Source: Jannaschia sp. CCS1 (GTDB lineage: Bacteria > Pseudomonadota > Alphaproteobacteria > Rhodobacterales > Rhodobacteraceae). From it: 64,000 nt of DNA. The position numbers were made by a program, and so were the translations under genes. Below are positions 33,234-42,385 of this stretch, piece after piece. Position 1 is the first letter of the stretch; the number at the start of each line of letters is the position of its first letter. The notes under the pieces are model-generated. The model was not told the origin of the DNA, did not search any database, and saw only the letters and a program-made list of their open reading frames with translations. The DNA is taken from contig NC_007802.1 of the NCBI RefSeq assembly GCF_000013565.1, positions 4,018,501 to 4,082,500 of the forward strand, in the 5' to 3' direction.

Positions 33234-34256
33234 TCAGGCGTTTTCCGTTTCAATCGCCTTCTGCAAACCCAGTCGGAACGTCTTCGCGCCCGCATCCAAG
33301 CCAAGGTCAATATGCGGCGTCACCGCGTGCTTCATGCCCGTGTGAACCTTCTCCAGGATCGCTTTGTCCTCATGAAACGCCATGACGGCCCCTTTGTTCA
33401 TCGTCTCCGACATCTCCACGTTGTCGGGCTCCGAATTGCGGTGCTGGAACCAGAAGTAGCGGGTTTTGTCTTCGGTGATCGGCGTCATGAAATTGTAGGA
33501 GATGTTGATGAACGTGTTCTCCACCGGGCTGCGGCCATAACCACCCGTGCCCGGCGGCGTGTAGATCGACATGTTGGTCGCCATGGCAGGCCGGGTCATT
33601 TCATAATGTTGCAGGCGATCGCAGGGGCCTTGGAAGGCAAGCAGGTTTTCGTAATAGGGCGACGGCGGCTCGCCAAAAATCCAGCGGGTGACCTGCACGC
33701 CGTGCTCGGTCTTGTCCACTTGCAGCGGCGCGCCATCGGTGCCGCCCCCCGCGAAGGAGGTGACGTGGACCCACGCCACATGGGACGGATCCAGCAGATT
33801 ATCCACGACCCACAGGTAGTTGCAGTCGATGTCCAGCACGCCACCATCGGTCTTGCCCCAGGTCGGGTCATCGAAATTGGGGATCGGGAAGATAAGATCC
33901 GGGTCGGCTTCAGCGGGATCGCCCATCCAGATCCAGGTGAAGCGGTAACGGTCAACGACGGGGTAGGATTTGACGGTGGCGCGTTTGGGGATCGCATCTT
34001 TCTGGGTGGGGGCGGCGACGCAGGCACCAGCGCAATCGAAGGTCAGCCCGTGGTAGCCGCATTCGACAGTGTCGCCCTGGAGCGCGCCATCGCTGAGGGG
34101 CAGTTTGCGGTGGGGGCAGGCATCTTCCAGCGCGACGGGGGTGCCGTCCTGCTTGCGGTAGAGGACCACGTTTTCACCCAGAAAGGTTTGGGGTTGCAGG
34201 GTGCGGTCGATCTCATGGCTCCACGCGGCGACGTACCAGCAGTTTTTCAGGAACAT
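33234..34256 (-). CDS. Rieske aromatic ring-hydroxylating oxygenase (VanA-like)
   Basis: A 340-residue oxygenase of the vanillate O-demethylase class. The Rieske [2Fe-2S] ligands are Cys47, His49, Cys66 and His69 (CPHR and CGYHG). The mononuclear iron site is Asp156/His159/His164 in DNLLDPSHVAWVH. It hydroxylates or O-demethylates an aromatic or related compound using electrons from a reductase that is not encoded next to it. It converges with the DAO enzyme gene (9-bp gap) and lies beside a LysR regulator. Confidence 0.9.
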   Translation of the reverse strand: MFLKNCWYVAAWSHEIDRTLQPQTFLGENVVLYRKQDGTPVALEDACPHRKLPLSDGALQGDTVECGYHGLTFDCAGACVAAPTQKDAIPKRATVKSYPVVDRYRFTWIWMGDPAEADPDLIFPIPNFDDPTWGKTDGGVLDIDCNYLWVVDNLLDPSHVAWVHVTSFAGGGTDGAPLQVDKTEHGVQVTRWIFGEPPSPYYENLLAFQGPCDRLQHYEMTRPAMATNMSIYTPPGTGGYGRSPVENTFINISYNFMTPITEDKTRYFWFQHRNSEPDNVEMSETMNKGAVMAFHEDKAILEKVHTGMKHAVTPHIDLGLDAGAKTFRLGLQKAIETENA

Positions 34257-34334
34257 GGGCGGAGACCTTTCACTTTGGAGTGACTATGCGGGCCTTGGGC
34301 GCGGCAATCCATTCCCTATGGTTAATGCTTCACA

Positions 34335-35264
34335 TTAGGCGAACTTATTGAGCGATGCGGGAATATCGGGCTGGGTTTCCGCCTCTTTTTTGATCCATTT
34401 GAGAAACTCCTGCACCTTGGGGCTGTCATCGGCCTGTTTGCGGCGCACCAGCCAGTAGGACAACGGCGATTTGACATTCTGCGTGAAGGGCCGCACCAGG
34501 CGGCCATCGGTCAGCGCATCCAGCACTAAAGGCTCCCGCCCCAGCGCCACACCAAGGCCTTCAATCGCGGCCTGAAGCACAAGGTTGGATTGCCCGAACC
34601 GCCGGGTGCGGGCGCGGGACGGCAGGTGAACGCCACAAGCCTCGGCCCAGTATTCCCAAGACGGATTGGCGGAGCCGAAGTTGAGGATTTCGTCCTGCAG
34701 CAGCGTGTGCTGGCCAAGGGATGCGACGTCGGTCAACCGCTCCGCGACCTGCGGCGCGCAGACGGGAAACAGCCGCTCACCCATCAGATGATCCACCCGC
34801 AGGTTGGGGAATTCGCCGTGCCCGTAGCGGATACCGATATCGGCGTCCGCGGGGTTGAAGGGCCGTCCGCCGGTGTCCGTGGCGATGGAGATCGACAGGT
34901 CGGGATGGGCGAGGTCAAAGCGCAACAGGCGCGGGAACAGCCAGGTGAATGCGAACCCCGGCAGGCAGGAAATCACCACGGTGGTGTCGGAATGGGACGC
35001 GGCGCGAATCTGGGTGCAAACCTCCGATATGCCGCCAAGACCCCGGTCAATCTCACGCGCCAGAAGGGTTCCGTAGCGGGTGCCTTTGGAGGCCCGCGCG
35101 CCGCGCACCAGCAGCTCCTGCCCCAGCCATTCCTCCAGCGATTTCACATGCTGGCTGACCGCGCTTTGGCTGACACCCAGATCGCCCGCAGCCGCCGAGA
35201 AACTGCCGAGGCGCACCACGGCCTCAAACGCACGGAGGGAGGCATAGGGGAGATTGCGGATCAT
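34335..35264 (-). CDS. LysR family regulator (GcvA-like)
   Basis: A 309-residue LysR regulator. The helix-turn-helix is SFSAAAGDLGVSQSAVSQHVKSLEEWLG, followed by a type 2 periplasmic-binding effector domain. The start at 35264 gives the usual N-terminus with LPYASLRAFEAVV; two upstream ATG codons are less likely. It sits between the Rieske oxygenase and the divergent NicX/aminopeptidase-like gene and may regulate either. Confidence 0.88.
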   Translation of the reverse strand: MIRNLPYASLRAFEAVVRLGSFSAAAGDLGVSQSAVSQHVKSLEEWLGQELLVRGARASKGTRYGTLLAREIDRGLGGISEVCTQIRAASHSDTTVVISCLPGFAFTWLFPRLLRFDLAHPDLSISIATDTGGRPFNPADADIGIRYGHGEFPNLRVDHLMGERLFPVCAPQVAERLTDVASLGQHTLLQDEILNFGSANPSWEYWAEACGVHLPSRARTRRFGQSNLVLQAAIEGLGVALGREPLVLDALTDGRLVRPFTQNVKSPLSYWLVRRKQADDSPKVQEFLKWIKKEAETQPDIPASLNKFA

Positions 35265-35365
35265 ATAAGCGAGGCTAATGGAATACATTAACACTTTCAA
35301 ATGGAACGATACCCCCACGCAGCCATAGGTTGAACCGGTCGGCTGCCCGACGAAGGATGCAACCC

Positions 35366-36448
35366 ATGTCGCCCCGCGCTGGTGCCAGAAATCTACTGCT
35401 GAACTGCGCGCAGGTGCGGGCCGGGCAAAGTCTTCTGATCGCCTATGAGCCTGCCCGGTTTGGGTACTTTGACGAGGAGGCCGTGGTTTGCGTCGCCCAG
35501 GAGGCGCGCGACCTGGGCCTGCATGTGCGCACCTGCGATGTGGGGTTCAAAGCCACCAAGCCTCACCTGTCCACCATCCTTCTGGACCAGATGCGCCACG
35601 CGGATATCGTCATTTTCTTTGCGCGCCTCGGCGATCAATTGCGGTTCTGCGAGATGCCTGCGGGCAAGACCATCATCACCAGTTTCGCCGCCACGACTGA
35701 ACTTCTGGGGTCTGGCTTCGGGACGGGCCATTATGGCGCATTCAGCGCGCTCAAGGCGGCGGTGGACAAGGCGCTGGCAAATGCAAGCGACGTGCGGCTG
35801 ACCTGCGAAAACGGCACCGACGTCCGGGGCACGCCTCGGCCCAACGGCACGGAAACCTCGGTCACGCGCTTTCCACTGTCGGTTTTTGCGCCAATCCCGG
35901 CGCAGGATTTCTCGGGCCGGGTGGCGATGGCGGGGTTCCTGACCGGCACCGGGTCACGCTACTATGCGCCCTACAATCTGGACCTCGACGGGCCGCTATT
36001 TGCGTATCTCGACAACGGGCGGCTCACGCGGTTTGAAGGCTCCGCGCAGGCCGTGCGCCACGCCAATGACCATTACGACCGCGTGGCAGAGCGCTTCGAT
36101 CTTGATCGTAACGCCATCCCTTCCTGGCACGCGGGCATCCACCCCGGCTGCGGTTTCCCGTGGGACATGGCCGACCATCCCGAGCGGTGGGGCGGCACCG
36201 CGTTTGGCAATCCGCGTATCGCCCATTTCCACACCTGCGGCAGCGACGCGCCGGGGGAAATCAGCTGGAACGTCATCGACCCGACAATCACGTTGGACGG
36301 TGTTCCGATGTGGGACAACGGGACGTTCCACGCGCACCGTATCCCCGGCGGGGCCGCGATCCTGGCCCGATATCCTGACGTCGCCGACATGTTCGCCCGG
36401 CCCGACCAGTCTATTGGCATCGCCGCACCCGCGTTCGCGGTGGCTTGA
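35366..36448 (+). CDS. M29 aminopeptidase/NicX-like metalloprotein
   Basis: A 360-residue protein that resembles the M29 aminopeptidase superfamily, which also contains the 2,5-dihydroxypyridine dioxygenase NicX. Histidine-containing motifs that could bind metal are GIHPGCGFPWD, HFHTCGSD and DNGTFHAHR in the C-terminal half. AAGGA before the ATG at 35366 supports this start over an ATG at 35357. There is no signal peptide. Whether it is a peptidase or a ring-cleaving dioxygenase cannot be decided from the sequence; the nearby Rieske oxygenase makes the second option worth testing. Confidence 0.6.
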   Translation: MSPRAGARNLLLNCAQVRAGQSLLIAYEPARFGYFDEEAVVCVAQEARDLGLHVRTCDVGFKATKPHLSTILLDQMRHADIVIFFARLGDQLRFCEMPAGKTIITSFAATTELLGSGFGTGHYGAFSALKAAVDKALANASDVRLTCENGTDVRGTPRPNGTETSVTRFPLSVFAPIPAQDFSGRVAMAGFLTGTGSRYYAPYNLDLDGPLFAYLDNGRLTRFEGSAQAVRHANDHYDRVAERFDLDRNAIPSWHAGIHPGCGFPWDMADHPERWGGTAFGNPRIAHFHTCGSDAPGEISWNVIDPTITLDGVPMWDNGTFHAHRIPGGAAILARYPDVADMFARPDQSIGIAAPAFAVA

Positions 36449-36534
36449 ACGCCCCTGCGTGACGCCTATACTTCACGTAATGTCGGCGGGCGAGTACGCG
36501 GGCATGGTGCGGAGCACTCCCGTCTCCGGTGGTG

Positions 36535-37527
36535 ATGCGGCAGGCATCCGTGAACATACGAGATCCCGACGTGGCACATTCGACGACGACAGGGGCGATC
36601 ATCACCCCCCTGACCCAGGCTCTGGCCGAGGGAAAACTGACCCGGGAGCAGTTGAAGCACTTCATGCAGCGCAGCAACGCGCCTGGCCTGTGGCGGGTGG
36701 CTTTGTGGCTGGTGATGCTGGCAGGGTCGACCATGCTAATCGTCCTGGCCTGGAACAGCTGGTTGATCTGGCCTGCAATGTTTGTGCAGGGCGTGATCCT
36801 GGTCCATCACTTCTCGCTGCAACATGAATGCGTGCATTACACGGTGTTTCGCACGCGGTGGCTGAATGACGTGGTGGGGCAGATTTGCGGCTATACGATC
36901 CTGCTGCCGCATCGGTTCTTCCGGTACGAGCATTGCGATCACCACACCTATACGCAGGTCGTGGGTGAAGACCCCGAGCAGATCCCGATGCCGAAGACGT
37001 TCGGAGAGTACTTCCTGTATCTCAGCGCCCTGCCCTACTGGAAAACCAAGTTCACCGAGGTGTTTCGCCATGCAAGCGGTGGTCTGAGTGACGCGGAGCG
37101 CGGCTTCATCCCCAAGGAAGAGCACGCCGCCGTCGCCCGCGATGCGCGTCTGATGCTGGCGTTCTATGCCGCCTGCATTACCGGAATGGCCGCGAGCGGG
37201 TGGTGGGGCCTTGTCTGGCTGTGGTTCATCCCACTGATCTTGGGTGAGCCCGTCATGCGCTTCATCCGCATGACCGAACATGTGGGCCGCCCGAATGTGG
37301 CGCAGATGAGTGACAACACGCGCACCAATCTCGTCTCTGCGCCGATGCGGTTCCTGTGTTGGAACATGAATTACCACGCGGAGCATCACTACGTCTCGTC
37401 GGTCCCGTTCCATGCGCTGCCCCGCCTGCATGAGACGTTGAAGGACCACATCCATGTGGAGCCCGGAGGCTACATCGGTGCGCATCGGGACATCTGGCGG
37501 CAGATCCGGGCCAATAATGCCGTGTGA
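36535..37527 (+). CDS. fatty acid desaturase family protein
   Basis: A 330-residue integral membrane di-iron enzyme. The three histidine clusters are HECVHYT (from residue 97), HCDHHTY (from residue 133) and NYHAEHH near the C-terminus. Four hydrophobic helices frame them. Members desaturate or hydroxylate lipids or other substrates and need a ferredoxin. The gene overlaps a Rieske ferredoxin gene by 11 nt, a built-in electron donor. GTG codons just upstream are alternative starts. Confidence 0.88.
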   Translation: MRQASVNIRDPDVAHSTTTGAIITPLTQALAEGKLTREQLKHFMQRSNAPGLWRVALWLVMLAGSTMLIVLAWNSWLIWPAMFVQGVILVHHFSLQHECVHYTVFRTRWLNDVVGQICGYTILLPHRFFRYEHCDHHTYTQVVGEDPEQIPMPKTFGEYFLYLSALPYWKTKFTEVFRHASGGLSDAERGFIPKEEHAAVARDARLMLAFYAACITGMAASGWWGLVWLWFIPLILGEPVMRFIRMTEHVGRPNVAQMSDNTRTNLVSAPMRFLCWNMNYHAEHHYVSSVPFHALPRLHETLKDHIHVEPGGYIGAHRDIWRQIRANNAV

Positions 37528-37834
37528 GAAGACGTGGGTGGACGCCATTGCCTTGGTGGACGTGGAAAAGGCCTGGGTCACACGGGTGCAGGTGGGCGAG
37601 CGGACGCTGGCGATCTACGACACGCCAGGCGGGCTGTTCGCATCGGCGGCGCTGTGTAACCACGGCGGCGCGGACCTGTGTGACGGGTATTTCGACGGCC
37701 ACGTGATTGAGTGCCCGCTCCATCAGGGGGCGTTCGACGTGCGCGACGGGCGGCCGGCTGGTGCCCCTGCGGTGCGGCGGATGCTGACATATGAGGTGCG
37801 AGTGGCGGACGGAATGGTACAGGTTTGGCTATAG
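37517..37834 (+). CDS. Rieske [2Fe-2S] ferredoxin
   Basis: A 105-residue ferredoxin with the cluster ligands Cys47, His49, Cys66 and His69 (CNHGG and CPLHQG). It resembles dioxygenase ferredoxins and MocE. Its start lies inside the end of the desaturase gene (11-nt overlap), so the pair is co-translated and this protein is the probable electron carrier for the desaturase. Confidence 0.88.
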   Translation: MPCEKTWVDAIALVDVEKAWVTRVQVGERTLAIYDTPGGLFASAALCNHGGADLCDGYFDGHVIECPLHQGAFDVRDGRPAGAPAVRRMLTYEVRVADGMVQVWL

Positions 37835-37904
37835 GGAAGGCGGCGGCCACTGCCCCAAGGCCGGACGGTTACCAGACCAGCCGCGATGCTGTTAAGCTGG
37901 AGCG

Positions 37905-38222
37905 ATGAGCCAACCTGTTCCGCCTCCAGATTTCCCACACCTCATGCATGTTATTGCGTCTGCGCAGGTTCCTCGTCTCAGCCTGGCGCCGACCCAGTGC
38001 ATCATCGTCGCCGACAGCCCCACTCTCTCGGTCGACGATCAACTGCGCTTCCAGAGGGTGCGCGCCGCCAGAACCGTGAGGGCGCTTACCCTGCTCCTCG
38101 GCAAGCTGCGACCGGCCATGACGACGGAACCCGGGCATCGTTATCTTATTGAGTTTGATGCGGAGGCCATCCCGAACGACGTGTCCGCAAGCTACGCCTT
38201 TCAACGCATCGAGGACGTCTGA
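37905..38222 (+). CDS. small hypothetical protein
   Basis: A 105-residue ORF with GGAG near the ATG. The product is soluble, with no signal peptide and no recognised domain; the C-terminal half (YLIEFDAEAIPNDVSASYAFQ) looks like folded protein. It fills the gap between the ferredoxin and the convergent amino-acid transporter. A longer frame on the opposite strand is less protein-like. Confidence 0.5.
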   Translation: MSQPVPPPDFPHLMHVIASAQVPRLSLAPTQCIIVADSPTLSVDDQLRFQRVRAARTVRALTLLLGKLRPAMTTEPGHRYLIEFDAEAIPNDVSASYAFQRIEDV

Positions 38223-38236
38223 GCAGAGAGAAGAGG

Positions 38237-39118
38237 CTACCCCTTCTTCCGCCCCTTCTCCAACCGGGCAAACAGCCTGCTCAGCCCAAAACACACGATG
38301 AAGTAGAAGGCTGCCGTGGTGATCCAGGCCTCGAAGATGAGGCGGGAGGAGGCGACGAGTTCGACGGTTTTGTAGGTCAGCTCCTGCACGGAGATCAGCG
38401 AAATGATGGAACTGTCCTTGATCAGCGTGATGAATTGGTTGGCCATGGGCGGCACGACCTTTTTCATCGCTTGCGGCAGGACGATGTAGCGAAGCTCTTG
38501 CCAGCGGCTCATGCCGATGGACCGGGCGGCTTCCCGCTGTCCTTTGGGAACGGATTGGATGCCTGCACGGACGATTTCGCCCACAAAAGCGCTTTCAAAC
38601 AGGGCCAGAACGACGACGCCGGAGATCAGGGACGGGAAGCGGCGCATGTCCCCGAAGAAGAACCCCCACACCGCGATGTCGTCTTGCCGTGCGATGCCAC
38701 GTGCCCAGCGCTCAAGGTTGAGCAGGTCGATAAGTTGTTGAGACAGAAAGAAAAAGAAGATGAACACCACCACGACGGGGGGGATGTTGCGCAAGAGTTC
38801 CAGATAGGTGCGTGCCAACATGCGGATGGTGAGGTTGGCGGAGGTCCGCGCGATACCAAGGACAGTGCCGAGGATCAGCGCCAGAACACTGGCATAGATC
38901 GAGATGCGGATCGTGGCGGCGAGGCCCTGTAGCAGGAGATTGGCGAAGTATTCTTCCCGCGAGGTGTGCCAGCCGACGATGTAATTGGGGATCAGATGCC
39001 AGCGCCAATTGTAGTTCAGCGTGCCCTCGATCGCATAGGCGATGTACCCGAAGAACGCGACCAGGAGGGCTGCGATCAGGTAATCCGGCCAGCGGAGGCG
39101 TCTGAAGAACTTGGTCAA
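38237..39118 (-). CDS. polar amino-acid ABC transporter permease (HisM type), subunit 2
   Basis: A 293-residue permease of the His/Glu/Gln class. After one long N-terminal helix and an extended periplasmic loop, the typical core shows ATIRISIYASVLALILGTVLG, YLELLRNIPPVVVV and the EAA segment QREAARSIGMSRWQELRYIV. It is the last gene of the four-gene transporter operon. Confidence 0.92.
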   Translation of the reverse strand: MTKFFRRLRWPDYLIAALLVAFFGYIAYAIEGTLNYNWRWHLIPNYIVGWHTSREEYFANLLLQGLAATIRISIYASVLALILGTVLGIARTSANLTIRMLARTYLELLRNIPPVVVVFIFFFFLSQQLIDLLNLERWARGIARQDDIAVWGFFFGDMRRFPSLISGVVVLALFESAFVGEIVRAGIQSVPKGQREAARSIGMSRWQELRYIVLPQAMKKVVPPMANQFITLIKDSSIISLISVQELTYKTVELVASSRLIFEAWITTAAFYFIVCFGLSRLFARLEKGRKKG

Positions 39119-39173
39119 TGGGCGTGCCTAGCGAAAACGGGGGCCACGTGGATCGCGGCCCCCAAAGTTTAAG

Positions 39174-40004
39174 TTATTCCGGAACCTGATCGGCCCATTC
39201 GTCCCCGACGAACCAGTAATCGTGACGCTCTTCCAGCCAGCCAGAGCGCGTGCGCGCCGCGATCCAGTTGTTGAAGAAGTTCATCGCGTCCGGGTCGCCC
39301 TTGCGCACAGCGAAGGCTTCGCCCGTGGGGTCGATCAACTCATCAAAGGGCACTGACAGCGTTTCCGGGTTCAGGCGCACTTCCCGGTCCGGCGTGGGCT
39401 GGGACGCCATGGTGGCGTGAGCATTGCCGTTCAGAACCTCCTGGGTCGAGGCGCCATCCTCGTCGAACAGCAGCAACTCAGCCTCGGGGAAGCGGTTCTG
39501 GATGACGGTTGCGGGCGTGGCCCCACGGCGGGCGGCGAAGGTGATGTCGGGCGAGTTGTAATCGTCCATCGTCATGCCTTCGGTCATGGCGGTATTGGCC
39601 AGGATCGCCATGCCGGAATAGGCGTAGGGATCGGTGAAGTTGACCGTCAGGTTGCGCTGGGGCGTGATCGACATGCCCGAGATGATGACATCGAAATTGC
39701 CCGCCAGAAGCGCGGGGATGATGCCGTCCCAGGCGGTGGGCACGAATTCCACCTCGACACCCATGTCCTCGGCCAGCGCGCGGCCCACGTCCAACTCGAA
39801 GCCGATCAGCTCTCCGTTGACGTCACGCATGGACCATGGCGTGAAAATGGACAGGCCGATGCGGATCACGCCTTCTTCCTGGATGGTGGTCAGGACGCTT
39901 TCGCTGGCCAACGATTGCGCCGCGCTTTGGGCTGTGGCGGGCAGGGCTGCCATTGCGGCGGCAACTCCGAGGCTGGCCGCGAATACTCTGCGGGATAGGG
40001 TCAT
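39174..40004 (-). CDS. polar amino-acid ABC transporter substrate-binding protein
   Basis: A 276-residue periplasmic protein of the family 3 solute-binding proteins. A signal peptide (RRVFAASLGVAAAMAALPATAQ) precedes IRIGLSIFTPWSM, GELIGFELDVGRALAEDMG and WDGIIPALLAGNFDVIISGM, the family signature. It probably binds a polar amino acid such as glutamate or glutamine. It lies between the two permease genes. Confidence 0.92.
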   Translation of the reverse strand: MTLSRRVFAASLGVAAAMAALPATAQSAAQSLASESVLTTIQEEGVIRIGLSIFTPWSMRDVNGELIGFELDVGRALAEDMGVEVEFVPTAWDGIIPALLAGNFDVIISGMSITPQRNLTVNFTDPYAYSGMAILANTAMTEGMTMDDYNSPDITFAARRGATPATVIQNRFPEAELLLFDEDGASTQEVLNGNAHATMASQPTPDREVRLNPETLSVPFDELIDPTGEAFAVRKGDPDAMNFFNNWIAARTRSGWLEERHDYWFVGDEWADQVPE

Positions 40005-40034
40005 GGGTCTTCTCCTTGTTGGGTCTTTTGGTGG

Positions 40035-40874
40035 TTAATCTTGGGCATATCGCCGTTCCAGAAACGATACGCCAACGGACAGGATCAACGTGATGGCCAT
40101 GTAGACTAATGCCACGGTGAACCAGATCTCGAAGCTCAGGAACGTGTCCGAGATGATGTTACGGCCAATCGTCGTCAGTTCCGCCACGGCGATGACGGAG
40201 ACGATGGCCGAGGATTTGATCAGGTGGACGACCTCGCCAAACATCGGCGGCAACATGAAGCGCACTGATTGCGGCAGGATGATGTAGCGGTAGGTCTGGC
40301 CCTGGCTCATCCCGATGGATTTCGCGGCTTCCCACTGGCCTGTCGCGACCGCGTTGATGCCCGCGCGGAAGATTTCCGAGATCAGGACGGAGTGGAAGAC
40401 GGCGAGGGTCAGGACGGACGCCCAGTAGCGGTCGAACCCGAAAATGGGGCCGAGGACGTAATAGAACAGGTAGAGCAGGACCAGCAGCGGGATGTTGCGG
40501 TTGAACTCCAGAAATGCGACCGCAACGGCGGAGCCGATCACCAGATCGGACAGGCGCAGCAGGGCCACCAGCAGGCCCAGAACAGTCGCCAAAGCAAACG
40601 CCGTGGCGGAGAGTTGCAGGGTCACGCCCAGGCCTTGAAAGATCTCTCCCAGTTGGAAGCCGTCGTCGGTGAAGGTCCACAGGAATTGCGGCACGCGCGA
40701 CCATTGCCAATTGTAGCCCATGTTCTGGGCGCCTGTGTAGGAACCGTAGATGATCGCGGCCATGACGCCCGCATAGATCAGCACAGACATCGCAGCCGAC
40801 CCGAAGATCCGTTGCACCGCGCTTTGTTGCGGCAGGGGCGCACCTTTCAGCACGCTATAGTCAATCGCGCTCAC
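40035..40874 (-). CDS. polar amino-acid ABC transporter permease (HisM type), subunit 1
   Basis: A 279-residue permease. The core includes LGVTLQLSATAFALATVLGL, FLEFNRNIPLLVLLYL and the EAA segment QWEAAKSIGMSQGQTYRYII. Its start is directly next to the ATPase stop (no gap). It pairs with the permease at 38237-39118. Confidence 0.92.
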   Translation of the reverse strand: MSAIDYSVLKGAPLPQQSAVQRIFGSAAMSVLIYAGVMAAIIYGSYTGAQNMGYNWQWSRVPQFLWTFTDDGFQLGEIFQGLGVTLQLSATAFALATVLGLLVALLRLSDLVIGSAVAVAFLEFNRNIPLLVLLYLFYYVLGPIFGFDRYWASVLTLAVFHSVLISEIFRAGINAVATGQWEAAKSIGMSQGQTYRYIILPQSVRFMLPPMFGEVVHLIKSSAIVSVIAVAELTTIGRNIISDTFLSFEIWFTVALVYMAITLILSVGVSFLERRYAQD

Positions 40875-41621
40875 CTAATGGGCCAGGATCTGATCAAGAA
40901 ACAGGCGACAGCGCTCGGACTTGGGGTTGGTGAAGAACTGCTCCGGCGGAGAGACCTCGATAATCCGCCCCTCCTCCATGAACACCATGGTATCGGCGAC
41001 CTTGCGGGCAAAGCCCATTTCGTGGGTGACGACGACCATGGTCATGCCGGTGTCCACAAGTTCGGCCATCACGTCGAGGACTTCGTTGATCATCTCCGGG
41101 TCCAGCGCGGAGGTCGGCTCATCGAACAGCATGATCTTGGTCTCCATGCACAAGGATCGTGCAATGGCGACACGCTGCTGCTGCCCACCGGACAGGGCGG
41201 AGGGGTATTTGTCGGCCTGTTCGGGGATATGCACCCGGTCGAGGTATTTGCGGGCGGTGGCTTCGGCATCCGCTTTCGACAGGCCGCGGACCTTCATGGG
41301 CCCAATCGTCAGGTTTTCCAGCACCGTCAGATGCGGGAACAGATTGAACTGCTGGAACACCATGCCGACATCCTGGCGCAGCTGGCGGATGTCCTTGGCA
41401 CCTTCATGGACGGTGATGCCATCGATCACCAATTCACCGGAATTGTGGAACTCCAGCCCGTTGAAGCAGCGGATCAGGGTGGATTTGCCCGACCCGGACG
41501 GGCCGCAAACGACCATCTTTTCGCCCTGATGGACGGTCAGGTCGATGTCTTTTAATGCATGGAAATCGCCATAGAACTTGTCGAGGCTGCGCGCCTCGAT
41601 AATGGCTGGCTGGTTGTTCAT
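40875..41621 (-). CDS. polar amino-acid ABC transporter ATP-binding protein
   Basis: A 248-residue ATPase of the GlnQ/HisP group. Walker A GPSGSGKST, the Q-loop VFQQFNLFPHLTV, LSGGQQQRVAIARSL, Walker B IMLFDEPTSALDPE and VVTHEM are intact. First gene of the operon; the 188-bp upstream region (41622-41809) is the shared divergent promoter with the AhpD-like gene. Confidence 0.93.
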   Translation of the reverse strand: MNNQPAIIEARSLDKFYGDFHALKDIDLTVHQGEKMVVCGPSGSGKSTLIRCFNGLEFHNSGELVIDGITVHEGAKDIRQLRQDVGMVFQQFNLFPHLTVLENLTIGPMKVRGLSKADAEATARKYLDRVHIPEQADKYPSALSGGQQQRVAIARSLCMETKIMLFDEPTSALDPEMINEVLDVMAELVDTGMTMVVVTHEMGFARKVADTMVFMEEGRIIEVSPPEQFFTNPKSERCRLFLDQILAH

Positions 41622-41809
41622 GAACGGAGGGCCCCGGTTCCAGATCGCGCTTGCAGCGGAAATAGGTCGGCATACTCAAAGGGGTAGGCTTGCTTTGTCG
41701 GCAATTACTTTACCTTATGCGAGTTGCGTCGCGCGGGTTCCATCAACCCGCCAAAGACGAGCCTAGCGGCGTTGAGCGTACTTTTACACCCGTGTGAGGA
41801 TAAATTGAC

Positions 41810-42385
41810 ATGTCGGCCTGGATTGAAATGATTTCAGACGAAATGGCATCGGCGCGCCTGCGAGTGTCTTTGGACAATGCCCGCACGCCCCACGGCACCG
41901 TGGACAACGTGATGCGGGTGCATTCCCTGCGGCCCGCGACGATGGATGGTCACGTAAAGTTGTACCGCGCCTGCCTGCACGACGACAGCAACACGATCCC
42001 CGAATGGTTCCAGGAGGTCATCGCGTCCCTGGTGTCTGTGCTGAACCACTGCCCCTATTCCTACGCCAACCACTGGGCCAATGCGCGCCACCTGATCGGG
42101 GATGAGGCACGGGCCGATGCGATTGAGGCGGCGTTGAAGGGCGATGTGGCGGATGCGTTTGAGGGCCGGGAGCTGGAAGCGCTGGTCCACGCGCGGAAGC
42201 TGACGCTGCATCCGGGACAGATGGAGAAGGCCGATGTGGACGCCCTGCGCGCGGCCGACTGGGGCGACGGAGAGATTCTGGAGATCAACCAGATCGTCGG
42301 ATATTTTTGTTACGTGAACCGCCTGCTCAACGGGCTCGGCGTCACCACTGACGGCGATGTCGTCGGATATTACGCGGAGAGTTGA
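41810..42385 (+). CDS. AhpD-like peroxidase-related protein
   Basis: A 191-residue all-helical protein of the carboxymuconolactone decarboxylase/AhpD superfamily. The active-site region reads VIASLVSVLNHCPYSYANH; the first cysteine is present but the second of the usual CxxC pair is Ser, the form seen in the uncharacterised peroxidase-related group. Its stop is directly followed by the MATE gene start, so they are probably coupled. Confidence 0.8.
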   Translation: MSAWIEMISDEMASARLRVSLDNARTPHGTVDNVMRVHSLRPATMDGHVKLYRACLHDDSNTIPEWFQEVIASLVSVLNHCPYSYANHWANARHLIGDEARADAIEAALKGDVADAFEGRELEALVHARKLTLHPGQMEKADVDALRAADWGDGEILEINQIVGYFCYVNRLLNGLGVTTDGDVVGYYAES

